Assembly (NCBI GenBank): GCA_021798435.1 | Contig: JAJZGN010000119.1 | Span: forward strand, 1-6,207 | Direction: 5' to 3' | Length of the DNA: 6,207 bases | Source of the DNA: a bacterium | Lineage (GTDB): Bacteria; Chloroflexota; Dormibacteria; Aeolococcales; Bog-877 | Shown: in pieces, positions 1 to 5,668 of the stretch | Layout: each line of letters begins with the position of its first letter | How positions within the stretch are numbered: the first letter of the stretch is position 1 | Program-made: the position numbers and the translations under genes | The notes under the pieces: generated by a model | What the model was told of the DNA's origin: nothing | Seen by the model: the letters and a program-made list of their open reading frames with translations, nothing else | Database searches by the model: none

Positions 1-36
1 TTCGGGTACTTCACCCCGATCCCGCCGATCCCCTGA
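1..36 (+). CDS. 3' end of an unidentified protein (partial)
   Basis: The frame starting at base 1 is open for 11 codons and ends at TGA (34-36), giving the tail FGYFTPIPPIP. It lies on the same strand as rsmG, 52 bases upstream of the proposed rsmG start. The tail is too short to name a family. It does not look like the C-terminus of MnmG, which often precedes rsmG, but that is only an impression. It could also be a chance open frame. The hairpin directly after the stop makes a real gene end more plausible. Confidence 0.4.
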   Translation, partial: FGYFTPIPPIP

Positions 37-41
37 GAGCG

Positions 42-71
42 CCGGGGGGCGGCCCTACGGCCGCCCCCCGG
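42..71 (+). terminator. Perfect 13-bp GC hairpin after the upstream stop codon
   Basis: Bases 42-54 and 59-71 are exact reverse complements, separated by the 4-base loop CTAC. Every paired base is G or C. The hairpin begins 6 bases after the upstream stop codon, as an intrinsic terminator would, but no T tract follows on either strand. It could be a U-less terminator of a high-GC genome, a 3'-end stabiliser, or an attenuator that limits read-through into rsmG, whose proposed start is only 17 bases further on. The structure is seen directly; its role is inferred. Confidence 0.5.
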
Positions 72-88
72 CCACCTACCCTGAGCTG

Positions 89-754
89 GTGGATCTTGGG
101 GAGGCGGGGCGCGACCGGCTGCAGCGCTACCTGGAGCTGTTGTATTCCGCCAACCGGTCCCTGAACCTGACCCGGGTCCCCAGGGACGAAGCGGGGGAGC
201 GCCACCTTCAGGAGTCGCTCTCGCTGCTCACGCTGGCTTCCTGGGAGGACGGGGCGGAGGCGCTGGACCTGGGGAGCGGAGGGGGGCTGCCGGGGATACC
301 TCTGGCGGTGGCCAGGCCAGCGGTGCGCTTTCGCCTCTTGGAGCGCACCCAGAAGAAGGCGCGCTTCCTGGCCCAGGTGGCGGCGCAGCTGGAGCTCCCC
401 AACGTCGAGGTGGTGGCCCAGGACTCCCGCGAGTACCGCGCCGCTCCGGACTTCCGGGCTCCCAACTACCTCGTCTCCCGGGCGGCCCTTCCGCTGCCCC
501 GCCTCATCCCCGAGGTGGCCCGGCTCCTGGCGCCCACGGGGACCGCCCTGCTCCTAATCTCTCCGGGGGCCGGGGCGGAGCCGCTCGAGGAGCTGGCCCG
601 CAGGGAGGGGCTCACCGGGTTCGCGCTGCTCCGCCCGGGCCCGGCAACGGTGCTCAGGCTGCGGCGGAGCGGCGCCCCTCCCTCCAGGAGGCCACGCAGG
701 CCAGCTGGGGAGCCCAACCCAGCGCCCCCTCGTGGTCCGCGTCCCAGAGGCTGA
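89..754 (+). CDS. rsmG: 16S rRNA (guanine-527-N7)-methyltransferase RsmG (GidB)
   Basis: RsmG transfers a methyl group from S-adenosylmethionine to N7 of G527 in 16S rRNA, in the cytoplasm. The family pattern is clear. An N-terminal helix ends in LELLYSANRSLNLTRV (15-30), followed by HLQESL (39-44), which matches the HFxDSL motif. The SAM-binding loop is ALDLGSGGGLPGIP (58-71), with KKARFL just after it, and VSRAALPLPRL matches the conserved SRA segment. The later ALKG-type motif is weak here and reads LLISPGAG. At 221 residues it is of usual length, but the N-terminus is about 10 residues short and the last 33 residues are an Arg/Pro/Gly-rich tail antisense to hutI. The GTG start has no good Shine-Dalgarno. 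The frame stays open upstream to the window edge, so CTG at 86 or another start is possible. The family call is firm; both termini are uncertain. Confidence 0.93.
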   Translation: MDLGEAGRDRLQRYLELLYSANRSLNLTRVPRDEAGERHLQESLSLLTLASWEDGAEALDLGSGGGLPGIPLAVARPAVRFRLLERTQKKARFLAQVAAQLELPNVEVVAQDSREYRAAPDFRAPNYLVSRAALPLPRLIPEVARLLAPTGTALLLISPGAGAEPLEELARREGLTGFALLRPGPATVLRLRRSGAPPSRRPRRPAGEPNPAPPRGPRPRG

Positions 755-1832
755 GGTCGGCTCGCATCCCCACCCTGATCGCGCCCCGGTCCGCAAGGCG
801 GAGCGAGCTGGCCCCACCGCTGGTGGCGGCGGTGAGCGCCTCATCCACCGAGAGGCCCAGCTGGCTCACGGCCAGGTAGACCACGAGGCTCATGGAGCCG
901 GCGCCAGAGGTGCCCGGATTGTGGTCGCTTCCCAGGGCCAGGGTGACTCCCGCCCGGAGCAGCTCCCGGGCCGGGGGGAGGGCCCGCATCGAGAGCGCGG
1001 TCACCGGACAGAGGGTGGCGGCCACCCCGGCCTGGGAGAGAAGCCCCGCCTCCTTCTCCCCGATCCGGAGCAGGTGGTCTGCGGAGTCCGCCCCGAGCTC
1101 TCCGGCCAGCTGTGACCCCCCTGACAGGGCCAGCTCGTCGGCGTGGATCCGGAGCCGGAGTCCGGCCCGACCGGCGGCCTCCAGGATCAGCCGCGCCTCC
1201 AAGGCGGTGAAGGCCCCCTGATCGCAGAAGACGTCGCAGGAGCGGGCCCCGAGGGCCAGGGCCCGCGCGGCGCCGGCCGCCACCTCGGCGACGTAGCCGG
1301 CCCGGTCGGAGCGGCGCTCCGGGGGCAGCTCGTGGGCCGCGAGGTAGGTTACGGCGAGATCGGGAAGATCCTCCTCAGAGCGGAGGCCGCAGAGCAAGGA
1401 GACGGCCGCGAGCTCGTCCTCCACCCTGAGGTGGTAGCCGGTCTTCACCTCCGCGGTGGTGGTGCCGGAGAGCCGCCATCCCTCAAGCCGCCGACGGGTC
1501 GCCTGAGCCAGCTCCTCCCAGCTCGCCGCCCTGGTCTCCCGCACCGTCTTGAGGATCCCTCCCCCGCGGGCGGCGATCTCGGAGTAGGCCACCCCCTCCG
1601 ACCGGAGCTTGACCTCCTCCAGCCGGGGCCGCAGGTAGAGGGGATGGGTGTGGGCGTCGATGAGCCCGGGGGTGAGCAGCAACCCCCCGCAGTCGAAGTC
1701 ATCCCTCCCCGGGGCCGCCGTCCCGGACGGCTGGATCGCCGCGATCCGGCCGTCCTCGATGACCACCTCCGCGTTGGACCGGGCGGGCTCCCCGGGGGAC
1801 CAGAGCCGGCCGATGTGGCGCAGGGTGCTCAC
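654..1832 (-). CDS. hutI: Imidazolonepropionase HutI
   Basis: HutI is a cytoplasmic metal-dependent amidohydrolase. It hydrolyses 4-imidazolone-5-propanoate to N-formimidoyl-L-glutamate, the third step of histidine breakdown. The 392 residues are near the family norm of about 400. Visible motifs are TPGLIDAHTHP with the HxH metal pair (H61, H63), the family segment YSEIAARGGGILKTVRETR (83-101), AEVKTGYHL (127-135), the metal-binding HADELA (H230), and GSDHNPGT with the catalytic and metal-binding Asp (D303). The C-terminus is a typical amidohydrolase end (ADLSLWD, then SWREGRR). The GTG start overlaps the hutF stop as GTGA, and GGAG lies a few bases upstream. It is the last gene of the hut operon. 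Its final 101 bases run antisense to the 3' end of rsmG, and no terminator hairpin is obvious before that overlap. Confidence 0.96.
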   Translation of the reverse strand: MSTLRHIGRLWSPGEPARSNAEVVIEDGRIAAIQPSGTAAPGRDDFDCGGLLLTPGLIDAHTHPLYLRPRLEEVKLRSEGVAYSEIAARGGGILKTVRETRAASWEELAQATRRRLEGWRLSGTTTAEVKTGYHLRVEDELAAVSLLCGLRSEEDLPDLAVTYLAAHELPPERRSDRAGYVAEVAAGAARALALGARSCDVFCDQGAFTALEARLILEAAGRAGLRLRIHADELALSGGSQLAGELGADSADHLLRIGEKEAGLLSQAGVAATLCPVTALSMRALPPARELLRAGVTLALGSDHNPGTSGAGSMSLVVYLAVSQLGLSVDEALTAATSGGASSLRLADRGAIRVGMRADLSLWDADHEGALGWAPQLACVASWREGRRSAAA

Positions 1833-3169
1833 GCTCCCAGCTCCGCCAGCGACTGCTCCAGCAGGGCGCCCACCCCTCCCAGCCGGAGATGCTCGCCGGC
1901 CTCCACCACCAGCTCGCCTCCCACCACCACCAGGCGGACATCCGCGGGGTGGGCGGAGTAGACGGCCTGAGCGACGGTGTCCCCGAGCTCGGCCCCGGCC
2001 AGCCGAGGTCCCCCGAGGCTCAGGGAGATGAAGTCGGCGAGCCGTCCCTCCCGGAGCTCGCCGGCCTCCCAGCCCAATGAGCGGCTTCCCCCCAGGGTGG
2101 CCGCTCCAATAAGAGCCTCCGGCTGGTGCAGACCCCTCCGGTGGCGGCGCAGCCGCTGGTCCAGCTCCACCGCCCGGGCCTCCTCGAAGAGGTCGATGAC
2201 CGCCTGGCTATCGCTGCCCAGCGCGAGAGGGCTGCCGGCCCGCTCCAGCTCCAGAGCGGGGCAGATCCCGTCCCCCAGCTCCCGTTCGGTGGTGGGGCAG
2301 GCGCAAACAGTGGTGCCGGTCCCTCCCAGGAGCTCTCTGTCGCTCCGGCTGAGGTGGATGGCATGGACCGCGGTGGTCCGCTCCCCCAGGACGCCCATCT
2401 GGGCCACCAGCCCGGTGGGGGAGAGCCCTGTCTCCCTCTGGCAGTCCCGGTTCTCCGCCAGCTGTTCGGAGAGGTGGAGGTGGAGGGGGGCGTCCCGCTC
2501 CTGGGCCCACTCCCTGACCACCACCATCTCCTCCGGCCGAAGAGCGCGCACGCTGTGGATGGCGGCCCCCAGGATCACCCCGGTGGGGACTGCCATCCGC
2601 TCCACCCGCCGGCGCCAGGAGATGGCGTCACCGTCTGAGAAGCGGGCCGCCGGCCCCTCGAGCACGCCGCCCTGGAGGCCCGGCCGGAGATAGCAGGTGT
2701 CCAGCAGGGTGAGACGGATCCCAGCCTCCTCCGCCGCCGCGAAGAGCGCCTCCTCCATCAGGGGGCCGGGGTACCGGGCTCCACCCCCGCCGTGGTGGAG
2801 GTAGTGGAACTCCCCCACCTGGGTGATCCCGGAGAGCGCCATCTCCCCGTAGGTGGCGCGGGCGAGGTGGAAGAGCTGTTCGGGGGTGATCCGGCCCGCC
2901 AGCTGGTACATCCCCTCCCGCCAGCTCCAGAAGTCCCCCGGGCCGGCCGTGGGACGCTCCTGGCTTCCCCTCAGCGCCCGGTGGAAGGCGTGGGAGTGGG
3001 CGTTGGCGAGCCCCGGGAGCGTGAGCCCAGGCACGACCCGCGCGCCCCTGGGAACCGGCCGGTCCCCGAGCGGGGTGAGGCTCCTGATCCTGCCTCCCTC
3101 CTCCTGGAGCCAGAGCCGCCGCTCCAGCCGCTCCCCGGTCCAGGCGAGCTCCAGCAACCAGCTGGTCAC
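1829..3169 (-). CDS. hutF: Formimidoylglutamate deiminase HutF
   Basis: HutF converts N-formimidoyl-L-glutamate to N-formyl-L-glutamate and ammonia. It belongs to the amidohydrolase superfamily, is cytoplasmic, and binds one metal, usually zinc. The HutF signature NAHSHAFHRALRG spans residues 56-68 and carries the HxH pair (H58, H60). It is followed by LHLHLSEQ with H232 and E235, VHAIHL with H269, the diagnostic CPTTERELGDG (291-301), and LGSDSQ with D320. This order matches the characterised Pseudomonas enzyme closely and separates HutF from guanine or chlorohydrolase relatives. At 446 residues it is full length. The GTG start overlaps the hutU stop as GTGA, with GGGAGG shortly upstream. 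Its presence between hutU and hutI implies the deiminase plus deformylase branch rather than HutG formiminoglutamase. The downstream deformylase gene is not in this window. Confidence 0.95.
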   Translation of the reverse strand: MTSWLLELAWTGERLERRLWLQEEGGRIRSLTPLGDRPVPRGARVVPGLTLPGLANAHSHAFHRALRGSQERPTAGPGDFWSWREGMYQLAGRITPEQLFHLARATYGEMALSGITQVGEFHYLHHGGGGARYPGPLMEEALFAAAEEAGIRLTLLDTCYLRPGLQGGVLEGPAARFSDGDAISWRRRVERMAVPTGVILGAAIHSVRALRPEEMVVVREWAQERDAPLHLHLSEQLAENRDCQRETGLSPTGLVAQMGVLGERTTAVHAIHLSRSDRELLGGTGTTVCACPTTERELGDGICPALELERAGSPLALGSDSQAVIDLFEEARAVELDQRLRRHRRGLHQPEALIGAATLGGSRSLGWEAGELREGRLADFISLSLGGPRLAGAELGDTVAQAVYSAHPADVRLVVVGGELVVEAGEHLRLGGVGALLEQSLAELGA

Positions 3170-4836
3170 CGTCCCTCCCGCATCGGCAGACGCAGCCCTC
3201 GATCTCGGGCCGTCTCCAGGGCGACCTCGTAACCGGCGTCCGCGTGGCGCATCACCCCGGTGCCGGGGTCGTTGGTGAGGCAGCGGGAGAGCTTCTCGGC
3301 CGCCAGCTCGGTACCGTCGGCCACCGCCACCAGCCCGGCGTGGATCGACCGCCCGATCCCCACCCCGCCGCCGTGGTGGATGGAGACCCAGGAGGCGCCG
3401 CTGGAGGTGGAGAGGAGGGCGTTGAGCAGCGGCCAGTCGGCGATGGCGTCGCTCCCGTCCCGCATCGACTCGGTCTCCCGGTAGGGGGAGGCCACGGACC
3501 CGGAGTCCAGGTGGTCCCGGCCGATGACGATGGGAGCCGAGATCTCCCCGCTCCGCACCATCTCATTGAACCGCAGCCCCATCCGGTCCCTCTCCCGGTA
3601 GCCCAGCCAGCAGATCCGGGCCGGCAGTCCCTGGAACTTGACCCTCTCCCCGGCCATCCGGATCCAGCGGGCCAGCGACTCCTGCTCCGGGAACTCCTCC
3701 AGGACCACCCTGTCGGTGGCGGCGATGTCCTGGGGGTCGCCGCTCAAGGCGGCCCAGCGAAAGGGCCCCTTGCCCTCGCAGAAGAGCGGGCGGATGTAGG
3801 CGGGGACGAAGCCCGGGTAGGCGAAGGCCCTCTCGAACCCGCCCAGCCTGGCCTCAGCCCGAAGGCTGTTGCCGTAGTCGAAGACCTCGGCCCCCCGATC
3901 CATGAGGTCGACCAGGGCCTCCACGTGCCGGGCCATGCTCTCGCGGCTCCGGCGGGTGTACTCGGCGGGGTCCTCCAGCCGGAGATCCCGGGCCTCCATG
4001 AGGGTGAGGCCGGTGGGGAGGTACATCAGAGAGTCGTGGGCCGGGGTCTGGTCGGTGGCCACGTCCACCGCGAACCCCCGGCGCACGATCTCCGGCACCA
4101 GCTCGGCGGCGTTGCCCAGCACCCCGATCGACACCGCCCGCCGCTCCCGGCGGGCCCGATCCGCCTCCTGGAGGGCGGAGTCCAGGTCCGGGGCCGCCTG
4201 GTCCAGGTAGCCGTGGTCGATCCGGCGCTGGAGCCGCTCGGGGTCCACCTCGATGCAGACCGCCACCCCGCCGTTCATGGTGACCGCCAGTGGCTGGGCG
4301 CCCCCCATGCCCCCGAGGCCGGCGGTGAGGGTGACAGTGCCGGCCAATGACCCCTGGAAGCGCTTGGCGGCGACCGCCGCGAAGGTCTCGTAGGTCCCCT
4401 GGAGGATCCCCTGGGTCCCGATGTAGATCCAGGAGCCGGCGGTCATCTGCCCGTACATGGTGAGCCCCTCCGCCTCCAGCCGGCGGAACTCCTCGGGGGT
4501 GGCCCAGTCCGGGACCAGGTTGGAGTTGGCGATCAGCACCCGGGGTGCCCACTCGTGGGTCTGGAACACCCCCACCGGCTTGCCGGACTGCACAAGCAAG
4601 GTCTCGTCCCCCCTGAGGGTCTTCAGGGTGCGGACGATGGCGTCGAAGGCCTCCCAGGAGCGGGCGGCGCGCCCCGAGCCCCCGTAGACCACCAGCTGGT
4701 CGGGGTGTTCGGCGACCTCGGGGTCGAGGTTGTTCATCAGCATCCGCATGGCTGCCTCCTGGGGCCAGCCCAGGCAGCTGATCTCACTCCCGCGCGGGGC
4801 CCGCACCGGGCGCGGCCCCGAGACCTCAGCACTCAC
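3166..4836 (-). CDS. hutU: Urocanate hydratase HutU
   Basis: HutU adds water to urocanate to form 4-imidazolone-5-propanoate, the second step of histidine degradation. It is a cytoplasmic enzyme with tightly bound NAD+ used as an electrophile. With the start chosen here it has 556 residues, almost the length of Pseudomonas putida urocanase. Family hallmarks are RAPRGSEISC near the N-terminus, RMLMNNLDPEVAE, LLVQSGKPVGVF, the NAD-binding glycine-rich GLGGMGGAQPLAV (about 173-185), and FQGLPARICWLGYRER with active-site Cys409. IHHGGGVGIGRSIHAG and TGVMRHADAGYE follow near the C-terminus. An upstream GTG at 4872 would add 12 residues, and an ATG at 4851 would add 5. The GTG at 4836 is preferred because GGAGGGG sits 6 bases before it and the length and Cys position then match the family. 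It is the first gene of the operon and overlaps hutF by 4 bases. Confidence 0.97.
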   Translation of the reverse strand: MSAEVSGPRPVRAPRGSEISCLGWPQEAAMRMLMNNLDPEVAEHPDQLVVYGGSGRAARSWEAFDAIVRTLKTLRGDETLLVQSGKPVGVFQTHEWAPRVLIANSNLVPDWATPEEFRRLEAEGLTMYGQMTAGSWIYIGTQGILQGTYETFAAVAAKRFQGSLAGTVTLTAGLGGMGGAQPLAVTMNGGVAVCIEVDPERLQRRIDHGYLDQAAPDLDSALQEADRARRERRAVSIGVLGNAAELVPEIVRRGFAVDVATDQTPAHDSLMYLPTGLTLMEARDLRLEDPAEYTRRSRESMARHVEALVDLMDRGAEVFDYGNSLRAEARLGGFERAFAYPGFVPAYIRPLFCEGKGPFRWAALSGDPQDIAATDRVVLEEFPEQESLARWIRMAGERVKFQGLPARICWLGYRERDRMGLRFNEMVRSGEISAPIVIGRDHLDSGSVASPYRETESMRDGSDAIADWPLLNALLSTSSGASWVSIHHGGGVGIGRSIHAGLVAVADGTELAAEKLSRCLTNDPGTGVMRHADAGYEVALETARDRGLRLPMREGR

Positions 4837-4984
4837 CTCTCTCCCCTCCATGCTGCTGTCGGCCGTCCTCACTCGACAGGGAACCGGGCGGCCCGAGCCG
4901 AGAGCGCGTCACCACGGCCCGGGTGCCCCACCGGCCCCAGGTGGAGACTCCCACCCTGCCCGCCCGGCGTCCCGTGCCCCAGCT
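4837..4984 (-). promoter_or_regulatory. Predicted 5' leader of the hut operon
   Basis: If transcription starts about 7 bases past the -10 element at 4991-4996, the hutU message carries a leader of roughly 148 bases. It contains a hairpin at 4916-4936: GGCC pairs with GGCC and GGTG with CACC, with a 3-base loop and a 2-base bulge. A second, smaller hairpin lies at 4940-4955, where GGTGG pairs with CCACC. No known riboswitch motif was recognised, and no T-rich terminator follows either hairpin. Such structures are common by chance at this GC content, so regulation through them is speculative. Confidence 0.3.
4843..4849 (-). promoter_or_regulatory. Shine-Dalgarno that decides the hutU start
   Basis: On the - strand this reads GGAGGGG, separated by 6 bases (AGAGAG) from the GTG at 4836. 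The alternative starts at 4851 and 4872 have no comparable site. The downstream start also gives the usual family N-terminus (SGPRPVRAPRG reached within about 15 residues). Confidence 0.7.
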
Positions 4985-4990
4985 CCGCCG

Positions 4991-5021
4991 GTTATACCAC
5001 AGCTCCCATCTCCCTCGTCAA
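4991..5021 (-). promoter_or_regulatory. Likely sigma70-type promoter of hutUFI
   Basis: On the - strand the -35 hexamer is TTGACG (5021-5016) and the -10 hexamer is TATAAC (4996-4991), with a 19-base spacer. The bases before the -10 read TGG, an extended -10 (TGnTATAAC) that can offset the long spacer. The block is distinctly AT-richer than its surroundings and lies directly upstream of hutU on the correct strand. The four-heptamer array overlaps its -35. No other convincing promoter was seen for the operon. Confidence 0.6.
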
Positions 5022-5043
5022 ACATCAAAAGTCAAAGATCAAG
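5016..5043 (-). repeat. Four tandem heptamers over the hut -35 region
   Basis: On the - strand this is CTTGATC, TTTGACT, TTTGATG, TTTGACG with no gaps (5043 down to 5016). All four units share YTTGAY in the same register. The last unit contains the -35 hexamer itself. A 7-bp period does not match one helical turn, but it suits tandem binding of a small regulator or sliding alternative -35 elements. It could be the operator through which histidine or urocanate supply controls the operon, but no regulator gene is in the window. The repeats are seen directly; the operator role is inferred. Confidence 0.5.
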
Positions 5044-5344
5044 CTAAGAGCCCAGGACACCGAGGTACCGCCGACCGTCCGCCCTGGTGTGCCGACCGGG
5101 GGGGCCGCCGCGCCCCGGTCGACAGCTCCTAAGAGGAGAATCGGCGATGGTCTGTAAGCTTCGCGGCGGAGCCGGATGTGGCAGACGGACACCGGCCGGC
5201 CGGCCCGGAACGCCCGTACGGCTCGGGCACCTTCAATCCCGACCCGGGCCTTGTCACTCAGACCAGAATCACTGGCGGCTGGTGGTGTCGGCGATCACGG
5301 GTGGGCGTCAGGAAAGACGGAACTCGGCGCGGTCCTCCGGGGCC

Positions 5345-5381
5345 GCTGGGCTCGGCGATACTCGATGTCGGCCCAGCTTTT
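5345..5381 (+). terminator. Hairpin followed by TTTT, terminator-like
   Basis: GCTGGGC (5345-5351) and GCCCAGC (5371-5377) are perfect 7-bp complements with a 19-base loop, followed directly by TTTT (5378-5381) and then a C run. This fits an intrinsic terminator for a + strand transcript. No gene that it would serve is recognised upstream. If it is real, a short untranslated RNA or a minor transcript from the 5050-5150 area could end here. The loop is long for a terminator, and a 7-bp GC stem can arise by chance, so confidence is modest. Confidence 0.3.
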
Positions 5382-5522
5382 CCCCCAACGGGCAGCAGGC
5401 GCAGATTTCCCTTGACCGCGCCCCGTCGGGGAGCGGGAGGCGTCGCACGGTCCGAACCACGGCGGGCGAGCTCGCGGGTCGAAAGCCTCGGTGAGGGCGC
5501 GTGGCTAGCCATCCACCTTGGA

Positions 5523-5575
5523 GGGGGAGAGCTTGGGTCCCCCCATTCGTTTCCCCCAACCTCCTCGTCTCCCCC
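5523..5575. other. Nested G-run/C-run inverted repeat
   Basis: GGGGGAGA (5523-5530) is the exact complement of TCTCCCCC (5568-5575). Inside it, TTGGG (5533-5537) pairs with CCCAA (5555-5559). A competing pairing joins GGGGGA with TCCCCC at 5538-5543. The region also carries three runs of at least five C on the + strand. It ends 37 bases before the -35 of the promoter at 5613. It could mark the end of an upstream transcript, or it may be a compositional accident. Confidence 0.25.
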
Positions 5576-5612
5576 GACATGGCCCAGGGCCGCGTCCGGG
5601 GAGCCCTGACCC

Positions 5613-5642
5613 TTGACAGATTTCAAGTCAGACTCGTAGGCT
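5613..5642 (+). promoter_or_regulatory. Likely promoter of the membrane fusion protein gene
   Basis: A consensus -35 TTGACA (5613-5618) is followed after 18 bases by TAGGCT (5637-5642), which fits the TAnnnT -10 form common in GC-rich bacteria. Transcription would start near 5649, giving a leader of about 184 bases before the GTG at 5833. A small dyad CTTGA/TCAAG (5612-5616 and 5623-5627) overlaps the -35 and spacer and could be an operator half-site pair. It is the only convincing + strand promoter between the hut promoter and the fusion-protein gene. Confidence 0.55.
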
Positions 5643-5668
5643 GACCGAGCTCGCCGGGTGAGGCGAGT

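Larger units (their letters stand above)
5044..5612. other. Intergenic stretch with no recognisable gene
   Basis: No open frame here has a recognisable protein family. Several frames are open on both strands, but their third codon positions are not consistently G or C as they are in the hut genes, and their translations are Arg/Pro/Gly/Ser-rich. The stretch does contain several inverted repeats: CGACCGGGG/CCCCGGTCG at 5093-5101 and 5113-5121; CTCCT/AGGAG at 5126-5130 and 5134-5138; the palindrome CCGGCCGGCCGG at 5192-5203; CCCC/GGGG inside CCGC/GCGG at 5416-5436; and TGGCTAGCCA at 5502-5511. Two stronger hairpins are listed separately. The stretch may be spacer DNA, a decayed gene, or the site of a structured RNA. 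Confidence 0.5.

Noticed and set aside
1143..1961. A 272-codon + strand open frame opposite hutI and the end of hutF
   Set aside because: It runs antisense across two firmly identified genes and has the biased composition of a shadow frame.
3244..4350. A 368-codon + strand open frame opposite hutU
   Set aside because: It is antisense to an unambiguous hutU. Its Gly/Pro/Val/His-rich translation is the usual shadow of a GC-rich gene and matches no family.
4837..4872. An upstream GTG start (4872) for hutU giving 568 residues
   Set aside because: The downstream GTG has a strong GGAGGGG at correct spacing. The 556-residue product matches the family length and places the active-site Cys at 409.
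5143..5150. GGCGATGG, the opening motif of the fluoride riboswitch
   Set aside because: The pairing CGCC partner, the following A-rich segment and the distal GCTGATG part are not found in the right order, so the match looks accidental.
5361..5371. CTCGATGTCGG, identical to a stretch near the 3' half of 23S rRNA
   Set aside because: Only 11 bases match and the neighbouring rRNA sequence is absent on both sides, so this is not an rRNA fragment.
5379..5560. An 11-bp direct repeat TTTCCCCCAAC at 5379-5389 and 5550-5560
   Set aside because: It is built around a C run, is separated by 171 bases with nothing repeated alongside, and is easily explained by composition.
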